Positions 8,857 to 16,740 of a stretch of 64,000 bases of DNA are shown one piece after another. A program made the position numbers and the translations under genes. This DNA is from Peptoniphilus lacydonensis. Lineage in GTDB: Bacteria; Bacillota; Clostridia; Tissierellales; Peptoniphilaceae. The notes under the pieces are model-generated. The model worked only from the letters and a program-made list of their open reading frames with translations, was not told the DNA's origin and ran no database searches. Each line of letters begins with the position of its first letter. Position 1 is the stretch's first letter. Location: contig NZ_FNWF01000003.1 in the NCBI RefSeq assembly GCF_900106515.1, positions 1,054,001-1,118,000 on the forward strand, in the 5' to 3' direction.

Positions 8857-9339
8857 TCACTTGTGATAAGGGTGGTTATTTATTATTCTAAAGGCTCTGT
8901 AAATTTGTTCCATTAAAATTACACGCATAAGTTTGTGAGGGAAAGTCATCTTTGAAAAGCTAAGTTTGTAGTCAGATTTTTCTAAAACTTCATCTGAAAG
9001 GCCAAGGCTTCCTCCAATTATAAAGGTAATATTTGAATAGCCATCTATCATTAAACTATTTATTTTATCGGCAAATTCAACTGAGTCAATACTCTTTCCC
9101 TTTATATCAAGGGCAATGACATAGGCATCATCTTTTATTTTTGATAAAATTTTTTCGCCTTCAATATTTTTTACTTTTTCTATGTCCTTTTTGGATAAAT
9201 TTTCAGGACATGGCTCGTCATTAATTTCAAAAATGCTTAAATCAGCATAGGATTTAAGCATTTTCTTGTATTCATTTATTGAATCTTTAAAATAATTCTC
9301 CTTGATTTTGCCAAGCACAATTAAATTGACATTAATCAT
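8857..9339 (-). CDS. rlmH: 23S rRNA pseudouridine-1915 N3-methyltransferase
   Basis: SPOUT-class enzyme that methylates pseudouridine 1915 in helix 69 of 23S rRNA. The 160 residues match the family. Visible hallmarks are the trefoil-knot SAM region (AYVIALDIKGKSIDS, then ITFIIGGSLGLSDEV near 105-119) and the C-terminal LSFSKMTFPHKLMRVILMEQIYRAFRIINNHPYHK signature, read here in parts (FPHKLMR and HPYHK). Its start overlaps the tpx stop as ATGA, implying translational coupling. Confidence 0.96.
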   Translation of the reverse strand: MINVNLIVLGKIKENYFKDSINEYKKMLKSYADLSIFEINDEPCPENLSKKDIEKVKNIEGEKILSKIKDDAYVIALDIKGKSIDSVEFADKINSLMIDGYSNITFIIGGSLGLSDEVLEKSDYKLSFSKMTFPHKLMRVILMEQIYRAFRIINNHPYHK

Positions 9340-9836
9340 TTTAATTTTTTAACTTCTTCAAGAGCTTTGTCAAAGTTTACTTCGTCTGTAACTTCAGGAA
9401 CATATTCAACATATTGAACTTTTCCTTCTCTATCGACTATTACAACGCCACGAGCAAGAAGTTGCAATTCATCAATTAAGAAACCATATTTTTTTCCAAA
9501 TTCTTTATATCTGTAGTCAGAAATAATATCTGCATTGTCAATTCCCTTTACTGAGCAAAATCTTTCTTGTGCGAAAGGAAGATCCACAGTTACAGTTACA
9601 ATTTTAATATCATCAGATAATTTTGTGGCTTCTTCGTTAAAAGTAGTGGCTTGAATTGCACATACAGGTGTATCAATAGATGGTGCAACAGAATAAACTA
9701 CAATTTTGCCTTTAAGATCAGCTGAATTAAAATCAGAAAGGTCTTTATTGACAGCTTTAAATTCAGGAGCAATATCTCCAACTTTAATTTCTTTACCTTC
9801 AAGAGTTACTTTATCTCCGCCAAATGTTATATCCAT
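9336..9836 (-). CDS. tpx: Thiol peroxidase (atypical 2-Cys peroxiredoxin)
   Basis: Reduces H2O2 and alkyl hydroperoxides using thioredoxin. It has 166 residues and a thioredoxin fold. The peroxidatic Cys is in APSIDTPVC (about residue 59) and the resolving Cys in ERFCSVKG (about 93), the pair typical of Tpx. The C-terminal part carries ARGVVIVDREGKVQYVEYVPEVT. The ATG is preceded on the minus strand by AGGAGGAATTAAA. It is the first gene of tpx-rlmH-orphan. With the superoxide reductase gene further along it gives oxygen defence to an anaerobe. Confidence 0.95.
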   Translation of the reverse strand: MDITFGGDKVTLEGKEIKVGDIAPEFKAVNKDLSDFNSADLKGKIVVYSVAPSIDTPVCAIQATTFNEEATKLSDDIKIVTVTVDLPFAQERFCSVKGIDNADIISDYRYKEFGKKYGFLIDELQLLARGVVIVDREGKVQYVEYVPEVTDEVNFDKALEEVKKLK

Positions 9837-9992
9837 TTTAATTCCTCCTAAAATTATTTTTGTTTTAATTTACACTATATTTATATCCAATTATTTATAA
9901 TCTTAACAAGTGATTGCAATAAAATGCCATCTTAATTAAAATATAAGCAAGAAAACTTTTGTTAGTTAAAGGGATAAAAGAAGGAGGGAAAT

Positions 9993-10406
9993 ATGAAAAA
10001 GTATTTAAAAGCCTTGTTATTAATTTTTATGGCAGGAATAATTTTTACAGCCTGCACAGGTAAGGATGAAGGTCTTCCAGACAAAAAAATTTATAATGTA
10101 AAGTGGACTTTGGAAAGTATGATAAATACAGATGATGGAGTAGAATTAAGCAATGACATGGCTCTTAAATTTGACAAGAAAAATTTTGTCATGACTGATA
10201 TAAACAGTGCCTATGACTATACTGGCACTTATAAATTAAAAAAGGCTGGTGCAGGCTATGAAGTTATTATGAAGTTTGATGACTTTGAAGAACCTGCCAT
10301 TGGTGCCTATGATATGAAAACTCAGATGGACAAAGACCCTGTACCAAACCTGGTTTTTGATTTTATGGAAAGGGCCTATTCCTTTATTGGTGAAGAAAAA
10401 AATTAA
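9993..10406 (+). CDS. Putative lipoprotein
   Basis: A 137-residue protein with a type II signal peptide: basic start, hydrophobic stretch and lipobox FTAC with Cys near residue 21. The mature part has alternating strands reminiscent of a small beta-barrel (lipocalin-like 'DYTGTYKLKKAGAGYEV' pattern), but no family is certain. AAGGAGGGAAAT precedes the ATG. It is followed directly by a membrane-protein gene, the start of a small envelope operon. No enzymatic motif is visible. Confidence 0.8.
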   Translation: MKKYLKALLLIFMAGIIFTACTGKDEGLPDKKIYNVKWTLESMINTDDGVELSNDMALKFDKKNFVMTDINSAYDYTGTYKLKKAGAGYEVIMKFDDFEEPAIGAYDMKTQMDKDPVPNLVFDFMERAYSFIGEEKN

Positions 10407-10820
10407 ATGAGTCAGGAGTTTATTTTGAAAAAATATATATCTTTTATAATATCATTATTTTATTTTCCAACTTTAAACCTAATTTGTATAAAAATTTTTG
10501 AACACATAAATGAGAGACTTCAAGCGACTTTTGATATAAAATATATGATCATTTTAGATGGTGTGAAAATTTTAATGATTTTGTTTTTGGGTTTTATGCT
10601 CGCCTATTATACTAATTTCTCATCCAAACTATCTAAAAAGACTCTTGGAATATTTTTATTAATTGAAATTTTTATACTTGTAATCTATGTATTCATAAAA
10701 AAATATTGTTTGCAAGAAAATTTTGTTTACCTTTATGATTTTAATGCCTTGTATTTTTTCTTGCTTATAGGAGAAAATATTTTTTTGTTTTTACATCAAA
10801 ATCATGAATCAAAATCATGA
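10407..10820 (+). CDS. Polytopic membrane protein of unknown function
   Basis: The 137 residues hold four likely membrane helices (about 10-30, 46-68, 76-98 and 108-128) separated by short basic loops. The ATG comes immediately after the lipoprotein stop (TAA-ATG) and a weaker TTG lies further in; coupling to the upstream gene is likely. No conserved family is recognised. Confidence 0.7.
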   Translation: MSQEFILKKYISFIISLFYFPTLNLICIKIFEHINERLQATFDIKYMIILDGVKILMILFLGFMLAYYTNFSSKLSKKTLGIFLLIEIFILVIYVFIKKYCLQENFVYLYDFNALYFFLLIGENIFLFLHQNHESKS

Positions 10821-10864
10821 ATTATAGTAAAAATTTATACTTTATTATTTAAGGAGGGACAATA

Positions 10865-11530
10865 ATGTGTAGAACACTAAAAAAATCTATATTAATTCTA
10901 ATGTTTTGTTTTTTGTTACTAGGAAGAACTTTTGCGGCTTCTGGTTATGAGACACAACAAAACTCTTATTTTAAAACTGTGACTGGAGAAGTCATTCCGT
11001 TGAATGTAAAAGTTAAAGAGGTCAAATTACCTGTTCTCAATTCAGTCTCAAACAACTCAATTGACGATAGTGCATTTGTTGAATACGAAGTTTATTTACC
11101 ATCTAAAGTAATAATGGAGGGGTATAGTGGAAGCCTATCAGATGATACAACTAATGGGTATGTTAAAGCGTGGGCTCGATTAAATTATAAACATAGAAAT
11201 GGAAAATATTTACTTACATCAGTAGAAGGAAACTGGAGAATTATTGATAGATTAAACAATATTTCTATTAAGAATACAGAACTTCTTATTGCATGTAATT
11301 CATACCCACCTGATAATCAACGATCTCGCTTTGGGGTTTCAGTGCCTTTTAATGTAAATACAGGATTTTCTGAGTATGCAGATTCCAATTCCCCATTTGT
11401 TGCAATTGGAGCGAATACATTTGTAGATGTATATTCTAATGAATATATTTTTAAGGGAAACTTAATGCTGCATATTCCAATAGCTATTAAGTCAGCGATT
11501 GATCCGAGTTCATTTGCTAGAGCATATTAA
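10865..11530 (+). CDS. Secreted protein of unknown function
   Basis: A 221-residue protein with a clear signal peptide (hydrophobic 8-22, likely cleavage after TFA near residue 24). The mature part is strand-rich, with many Asn, Ser and Tyr residues and no recognised domain. It contains one Cys outside the signal peptide. A strong AAGGAGGGACAATA site precedes the ATG, 44 bases after the membrane-protein stop. Organisation suggests a secreted partner of the preceding lipoprotein and membrane protein, but this is inference. Confidence 0.75.
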   Translation: MCRTLKKSILILMFCFLLLGRTFAASGYETQQNSYFKTVTGEVIPLNVKVKEVKLPVLNSVSNNSIDDSAFVEYEVYLPSKVIMEGYSGSLSDDTTNGYVKAWARLNYKHRNGKYLLTSVEGNWRIIDRLNNISIKNTELLIACNSYPPDNQRSRFGVSVPFNVNTGFSEYADSNSPFVAIGANTFVDVYSNEYIFKGNLMLHIPIAIKSAIDPSSFARAY

Positions 11531-11734
11531 TTTATAAACTATTATATAAAATTAAAAAAACGCATTAAAACATGTAAATATGGTGGTTTTGTTATTAGTT
11601 TTACTTTTTGTTAGAAATCACTAGTTAAGAAATAGACTATGTTAATAAAAGGTAGGCAGAAAAAATGTACTTTAGGAAAATCAGAACAAGAATTAGGCAC
11701 TTTTGAAAAAATATTGAAAAATATATTTTAATAA

Positions 11735-11788
11735 AAAAGTTGATGTGTAGAATAGATTTACCTATCTTGCACATCAGCTTTTTTTAAA
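11735..11788 (+). terminator. Plus-strand terminator
   Basis: AAAAAGTTGATGTG pairs with CACATCAGCTTTTT around a long loop, followed by more T residues. It probably ends the envelope operon, 200 bases past the last gene. Confidence 0.7.
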
Positions 11789-11802
11789 ATTAAAATTTAC
11801 GA

Positions 11803-11836
11803 TAAAAAGGCTCTTCTCAGAATGAAAAGAGCCTTA
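11803..11836 (-). terminator. Terminator of htpG
   Basis: On the minus strand AAGGCTCTT and AAGAGCCTT pair around a 10-base loop and are followed by TTTTA. It lies about 40 bases past the htpG stop. Confidence 0.8.
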
Positions 11837-11874
11837 ATTTGTCTTAAATTCTTAATTATTTGTATAAAATCTTT

Positions 11875-13728
11875 TTACATTAACTTTGAAACATTTCTTG
11901 CATAAGCAATTGGGTCTTCTATGTCTAGACCTGCAACAAGTCTTGCTCCGTCGTATAAGAGTTTTGTGTAAGTCTTGAATTCTTCTGAAGCTTGGTCCAT
12001 TTCCTTTAGCTTCTTAAGGGCAGGGTGGTTTGGATTTACTTCTAGAACCTTGTCTGCCTTGAAGCCCTGGTTGTTTGGCATGTTTTTAAGAGTTTTTTCC
12101 ATTTCAATGGAGATTTCCCCCTTGCTTGAAAGGTAGGCTGCATCATCTTTTAGATTTGGATTTTCTCTAATTGATGAGACTTCTCCTTCCAAGATTTCCT
12201 TCATCTTCTTCACATAGTCTTTAAGAGTTTTTTCGTCTTCTTCTTTTACATCTTCTGTTTCAGAAATTGACTTAAACTTCTTGTCGTCATATTCTTCTAA
12301 CATCTTAATGACAAATTCGTCAATTGGGTCTGTTAGGGCAAGAACTTCTATGTCCTTATCAATAAAGTGCTTGATTTGTGGTAGGTCCTTAATAGCTTCG
12401 ATTGAGGATCCATTTGCATAGTAGATAAAGTCTTGGTCTGGCTTCATTTCTTTTCTGTATTCATTGAAAGTTGCATCTTCTCTTTTTGTTGTAGCAAAAA
12501 TAAATAGGTCTTTTAATTTATCTTTGTCAGCACCATAATTTTCATAAGCGCCTGACTTTAGGCTAACTCCAAAGTTTTTAAAGAATTCTCTGTATTTTTC
12601 CCTGTCATTTTTAAGGATTTTTGCAAGTTCATCAAGGATTTTCTTTTCTATATTTTTCTTAATTAATTGCAATTCACGAGTTTTTTGTAGCATTTCACGT
12701 GAGATGTTAAGGGAAATGTCTTCTGAGTCAACTACACCCTTTACGAAGCTCAAGTAATCTGGAAGAAGGTCTTCACATTTTTCCATAATCAAAACTCCAT
12801 TGGAATAAAGTTCAAGTCCGCCCTTTCTATCTGGATTAAAGAAGTCAAAAGGTCTTCTTGATGGAATGTATAAAATTGATTTAAAGGAAATTGCGCCTTC
12901 AACGCTCACATGGATGTGTGCAAGAGGATCTTCAAAACCAAAATGTCTTTGTCTAAAGAAGTTGTTGTAGTCTTCTTCTGTGAGTTCATTTTTATTTTTT
13001 CTCCACATTGGGACAGAAGAATTTAGCACATCGTCTTCTCTATAAGATTCAAATTTTGGATCTTCTTCAGTGGAATCATCGCTTGGTTTTTTCTTTTCAA
13101 CTTCCATTTTAATTGGGTAGCTGATGTAGTTGGAGTAGTGGCTCACAAGATCTCTTATTTCATATTCATCAAGGTATTTATCATAGTTCTCATCTTCATT
13201 ATTTTCTTTTAAGTGAAGAGTTATAATTGTTCCATGAGAATCTTTTTTTGCATCTTCTATTGAATAACCTTCTGCACCCTGGGACTTAAATAGATGAGCT
13301 ATATCATCTTTATAAGATTTAGATAAAACAGAAATTTCATCGGCAACCATAAATGCAGAGTAGAAGCCTACCCCAAATTGTCCAATGATTTCGTGATTAT
13401 CTTCTTTTTCATTTAATTTTTTAAAATCTAAAGAACCGGATTTTGCAATTGTACCCAAATTTTCTACGAGTTCGTCTTCGCTCATTCCAATACCATTATC
13501 TTCAATTGTTAAAGTTCTATTTTCTTTATCAGGAGTGATTCTTATAAAATAGTCTTCGTGATTAAATTTTACATTTTTGTCATTGAGTGCAATGTAATAC
13601 ATTTTGTCCATTGCATCACTCGCATTTGAAATTAACTCTCTCAAAAATATTTCTTTATTTGTGTAAATGGAATTTATCATTAAATCCATTAACCTTTCTG
13701 TTTGTGCATTGTATTTTTTATTTTTCAT
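11875..13728 (-). CDS. htpG: Molecular chaperone HtpG (Hsp90)
   Basis: ATP-dependent cytosolic chaperone. The 617 residues cover the GHKL ATPase domain (LRELISNASDAMDK with the catalytic Glu near 31-44, DNGIGM near 79-84, GQFGVGFYSAF near 117-127), the middle domain with PFDFF and the SREMLQ Arg region, and the C-terminal dimerisation domain. It ends in KLM, without the eukaryotic MEEVD tail. Preceded by a minus-strand promoter and a CIRCE-like operator, so heat-shock control through HrcA is likely. It is monocistronic. Confidence 0.97.
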   Translation of the reverse strand: MKNKKYNAQTERLMDLMINSIYTNKEIFLRELISNASDAMDKMYYIALNDKNVKFNHEDYFIRITPDKENRTLTIEDNGIGMSEDELVENLGTIAKSGSLDFKKLNEKEDNHEIIGQFGVGFYSAFMVADEISVLSKSYKDDIAHLFKSQGAEGYSIEDAKKDSHGTIITLHLKENNEDENYDKYLDEYEIRDLVSHYSNYISYPIKMEVEKKKPSDDSTEEDPKFESYREDDVLNSSVPMWRKNKNELTEEDYNNFFRQRHFGFEDPLAHIHVSVEGAISFKSILYIPSRRPFDFFNPDRKGGLELYSNGVLIMEKCEDLLPDYLSFVKGVVDSEDISLNISREMLQKTRELQLIKKNIEKKILDELAKILKNDREKYREFFKNFGVSLKSGAYENYGADKDKLKDLFIFATTKREDATFNEYRKEMKPDQDFIYYANGSSIEAIKDLPQIKHFIDKDIEVLALTDPIDEFVIKMLEEYDDKKFKSISETEDVKEEDEKTLKDYVKKMKEILEGEVSSIRENPNLKDDAAYLSSKGEISIEMEKTLKNMPNNQGFKADKVLEVNPNHPALKKLKEMDQASEEFKTYTKLLYDGARLVAGLDIEDPIAYARNVSKLM

Positions 13729-13747
13729 AGTATTATCACCTTTCTCA

Positions 13748-13774
13748 TTAGCACTCGAAGCACTCTACTGCTAA
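13748..13774 (-). promoter_or_regulatory. CIRCE-like HrcA operator of htpG
   Basis: TTAGCACTC, exactly 9 spacer bases, then TACTGCTAA. Against the CIRCE consensus TTAGCACTC-N9-GAGTGCTAA the first arm is perfect and the second matches 7 of 9. It lies 20-46 bases before the htpG start and overlaps the predicted transcription start. Confidence 0.75.
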
Positions 13775-13802
13775 TAATATATCTTTTTGTTTCATTAGTC
13801 AA
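13774..13802 (-). promoter_or_regulatory. htpG promoter
   Basis: On the minus strand: TTGACT, 17 bases, TATTAT. This is a near-consensus vegetative sigma-factor promoter whose start point would fall inside the CIRCE-like site. Confidence 0.75.
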
Positions 13803-13990
13803 ATTTTATTTTTAAAATATTTTAAGTTAGTTTTGAAAAATAAAATTCTCTAATAAAGAGCCTTAGAAAGTCTAAGTTTAGACAAAAAATTAAATAAATT
13901 TCCATAATAAATAAAAATATAAGCTGCAATTGTTTTCAAATTATTTTAGTTGATGTATAATATATTTGATATTTTTGATTGGAGGGGAAG

Positions 13991-14683
13991 ATGTATAAAG
14001 AAGTAGAAAATGGAAATAGAATAAAAATAATTACAGGACATTTTGGAAGCGGAAAGACAGAATTTGCGATTAATTACTGCCTCTATTTGAAAAAATATTT
14101 TGAAAAAGTTGCAGCAGTTGACTTGGATATTATAAATACATATTTCAGGATTAGAGAAAAAATGGATTTTTTAGCTGAAAGAGGTGTGGAATCATTTTCA
14201 TCTAATATGAGAGAAAAGAATTCTCTAGATATCCCAGCAGTTGATGCTGCAATTTTAAAACCTTTAGAAAATAAAGATTATAGAGCCGTTTTAGATGTTG
14301 GAGGAAATCCTAAGGGTTCGCTTTCTCTTGGAAGGTATAGAGATATTTTGAAAAGAGAAGGGTATGATCATTATTTTGTAATAAATAGAAATAGACCTGA
14401 AACAAAAGATTTTGAGTCTGTAAGAGATTTTATTGGACAAGTAGAAGGTCATTCACAGACAAAAGTCACTGGAATAATTAATACCACACATTTTTTAAAG
14501 GAAACTACAGTAGATGACATTTTATATGGCGATGAACTTGCAAGAGAAGTTTCAAAAAAATTAAATCTTCCTTATGTATATGCAGTATGCCTTAAAAGTA
14601 TAGAAAAGGAAGTTAGAGATTTAAATTTAGAAGCAGAAGTTTTTCCAATAGATTTATTTTTTAGAGAAGATTGGATGTTATAG
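13991..14683 (+). CDS. P-loop ATPase linked to the 2-oxoacid oxidoreductase operon
   Basis: SIMIBI/MinD-like P-loop protein of 230 residues with Walker A GHFGSGKTEFA near residues 17-27, then AAVDLDIINTYFR (switch region) and VLDVGGNPKG, resembling a Walker B/switch II region. Such ATPases are commonly encoded at the head of Vor/Kor operons in clostridia and are presumed to help assemble or mature the complex; no biochemistry is known to me. I chose ATG 13991 because GGAGGGGAAG lies directly before it, although an in-frame TTG exists 12 bases upstream. The ferredoxin gene follows after 10 bases. Confidence 0.8.
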   Translation: MYKEVENGNRIKIITGHFGSGKTEFAINYCLYLKKYFEKVAAVDLDIINTYFRIREKMDFLAERGVESFSSNMREKNSLDIPAVDAAILKPLENKDYRAVLDVGGNPKGSLSLGRYRDILKREGYDHYFVINRNRPETKDFESVRDFIGQVEGHSQTKVTGIINTTHFLKETTVDDILYGDELAREVSKKLNLPYVYAVCLKSIEKEVRDLNLEAEVFPIDLFFREDWML

Positions 14684-14693
14684 GAGGTAAATT

Positions 14694-14912
14694 ATGGCTA
14701 ATGGCAGAGTTGAATTTGAAAAAGACAGATGTAAAGGTTGTGGACTATGCGTAACAGTGTGTCCAAAGGATGTTATTGAACTTGATAGAGAAACTATTAA
14801 TGCAAAGGGATATGCACCAGCAATGGCAAAAAGACCAGAAGATTGTATAGCTTGTCAAAATTGTGCAATAACTTGTCCAGATTCAATAATAACAGTTTAT
14901 AAAATTTCTTAA
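14694..14912 (+). CDS. vorD: 2-oxoacid:ferredoxin oxidoreductase delta subunit (2x[4Fe-4S])
   Basis: A 72-residue ferredoxin-like subunit with two cluster motifs, CKGCGLCVTVCP (about 13-24) and CIACQNCAITCP (about 50-61). It passes electrons from the thiamine-pyrophosphate site to soluble ferredoxin. AGGAGGTAAATT precedes the ATG. It is the first structural subunit gene in the order D-B-A-C typical of clostridial Vor/Kor operons. Confidence 0.93.
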   Translation: MANGRVEFEKDRCKGCGLCVTVCPKDVIELDRETINAKGYAPAMAKRPEDCIACQNCAITCPDSIITVYKIS

Positions 14913-14923
14913 GGGGTGTTTAC

Positions 14924-15988
14924 ATGACAAAAGTACTTATGAAGGGAAACGAAGCAGTTGGTGCAGCAGCAATAGAAGCTGGATGTAAATATTTTTTCGG
15001 ATATCCTATTACTCCGCAATCTGAAATTCCTGAATATTTATCAAGGGAACTTCCAAAGGTTGATGGATGTTTTTTGCAAGCTGAATCAGAAGTTGCAGCT
15101 ATAAATATGCTTTACGGAGCAGCCGGAGCAGGAGCAAGAGTTATGACTTCTTCTTCATCTCCAGGAGTTTCGCTTATGCAAGAAGGTATTTCTTACATGG
15201 CGGGAGCTGAACTTCCTTGTGTAATTGTAAATATGATGAGAGGGGGTCCAGGACTTGGATCAATTCAGCCTTCTCAAACAGATTATTTCCAATCAACAAG
15301 GGGTGGAGGTAATGGAGATTATAGAACTATAACTTTGGCACCTTCTTCAGTTCAAGAACTTGTAAATTTAATAGAACTTGGTTTTGATTTGGCGGACAAG
15401 TATAGAAATCCTGTCGTAATAATGAGTGATGGTGTTCTAGGACAAATGATGGAGCCAGTTGAATTTGGAATGCAAGAAAAAATGATTCTCCCAGAAAAAA
15501 CTTGGGCAACAAGAGGGAAGGGCAAAAATAATGGAGAAAGAAATATTATAAATTCAATTTATCTTTCTGCCGATGAACTTGAAGAACACAACGAACATTT
15601 AATAGAAAAATATAGAGAAATTACAGAAAATGAAATTAGAGTAGAAGCTTATGGTATAGAAGATGCAGATCTTGTTATAAGTGCCTATGGAACTACTGCT
15701 AGAATTGCAAAGAGTGCAATAGAACATTTGAGAGAAGAAGGGTATAAAGTTGGTCTTATTCGTCCAATAACTTGTTGGCCATATCCTTATGATGCTTTTA
15801 AAGATATTAATCCAAATTGTAAAGACATATTAGTTTGTGAAATGAATCAAGGACAAATGACTGATGATGTTAAAATTGCAGTTGAAGGAAGACAAAATGT
15901 TCACTTCTTTGGAAGACAAGGTGGAGTTATTCCAAATGTAGAAGAAATAAAAGAAGCTGCTCTTAATGTTTTAGGAGGTCTTAAATAA
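14924..15988 (+). CDS. vorB: 2-oxoacid:ferredoxin oxidoreductase alpha subunit
   Basis: Pyruvate/2-oxoacid flavodoxin-oxidoreductase alpha family, 354 residues. It begins MKGNEAVGAAAIEAGCKYFFGYPITPQSEI, seen here as the conserved GYPITPQSE segment, followed by AESEVAAINMLYGAAGAGARVMTSSSSPG and the C-terminal transketolase-like domain. Together with the beta subunit it forms the TPP site that decarboxylates a 2-oxoacid to acyl-CoA plus CO2 and reduced ferredoxin. Sequence best fits the branched-chain (3-methyl-2-oxobutanoate) or 2-oxoglutarate subgroups; the substrate cannot be fixed. It overlaps the next gene by one base. Confidence 0.93.
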   Translation: MTKVLMKGNEAVGAAAIEAGCKYFFGYPITPQSEIPEYLSRELPKVDGCFLQAESEVAAINMLYGAAGAGARVMTSSSSPGVSLMQEGISYMAGAELPCVIVNMMRGGPGLGSIQPSQTDYFQSTRGGGNGDYRTITLAPSSVQELVNLIELGFDLADKYRNPVVIMSDGVLGQMMEPVEFGMQEKMILPEKTWATRGKGKNNGERNIINSIYLSADELEEHNEHLIEKYREITENEIRVEAYGIEDADLVISAYGTTARIAKSAIEHLREEGYKVGLIRPITCWPYPYDAFKDINPNCKDILVCEMNQGQMTDDVKIAVEGRQNVHFFGRQGGVIPNVEEIKEAALNVLGGLK

Positions 15989-16740
15989 TGGAAAAAACTA
16001 ATGAAAAAGTTTTATATAAATATTCAGAAGGTTTGACTAGAAATGAAACACATTACTGTCCAGGATGTACCCATGGAGTAATTCATAAACTTGTGGCAGA
16101 ATCACTAGTTGAACTTGGAGTTTTAGATGATGCAATTGGAGTTGCACCAGTAGGATGTGCAGTTCTTGCATATAAATATTTTAATTGTGACATGCATGAA
16201 GCAGCACATGGAAGAGCACCAGCAGTTGCAACTGGAATAAAAAGAGTGCATCCAAATAATCTTGTGTTTACTTATCAAGGGGATGGTGATTTGGCATCAA
16301 TTGGTACCGCAGAAATTGTACAAGCAGCACATAGAGGAGAAAATATTTCAACAATTTTTGTAAACAATGCAATTTATGGAATGACTGGTGGACAAATGGC
16401 GCCAACAACATTAGTTGGGCAAGTTACAACTACTTCTCCTTATGGTAGAGATGAAAATTGGTGCGGAAAGCCACTAAAAGTTTCTGAAATGCTTGCTACA
16501 ATTGACGGAGCAAAATTTGTTGAAAGAGTTTCAGTTGACACTCCAGCAAATATTAGAAAAGCAAAAAAAGCAATAAAAGAATGTTTCAAGCATCAACTTG
16601 AAGGTAAAGGCTTTGGAATAGTAGAAGTATTGTCATCTTGTCCAACGAACTGGGGACTACCTCCAGCAGATGCGCTTGCATGGTTAAGAGATAATATGAT
16701 TCCATACTATCCACTAGGAAATTTTAGGAGGGAAGACTAA
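15988..16740 (+). CDS. vorA: 2-oxoacid:ferredoxin oxidoreductase beta subunit, TPP-binding
   Basis: The 250-residue TPP-binding subunit. HYCPGCTHG (about 22-30) and the TPP/Mg motif GDGDLASIG...NNAIYGMTGGQMAPTT (about 100-137) are clear, and CPTNWG near 213-218 is typical. Stop and start codons of neighbours overlap by single bases (TAATG), so vorB, vorA and vorC are tightly coupled translationally. Confidence 0.94.
   Translation: MEKTNEKVLYKYSEGLTRNETHYCPGCTHGVIHKLVAESLVELGVLDDAIGVAPVGCAVLAYKYFNCDMHEAAHGRAPAVATGIKRVHPNNLVFTYQGDGDLASIGTAEIVQAAHRGENISTIFVNNAIYGMTGGQMAPTTLVGQVTTTSPYGRDENWCGKPLKVSEMLATIDGAKFVERVSVDTPANIRKAKKAIKECFKHQLEGKGFGIVEVLSSCPTNWGLPPADALAWLRDNMIPYYPLGNFRRED

Larger units (their letters stand above)
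11531..11874. other. Intergenic region with two convergent terminators
   Basis: A 344-base AT-rich gap between the secreted-protein gene and htpG. It holds a 30-codon ORF (11639-11731) without a convincing ribosome binding site, then a hairpin terminator for each strand. No RNA gene was seen. Confidence 0.6.
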
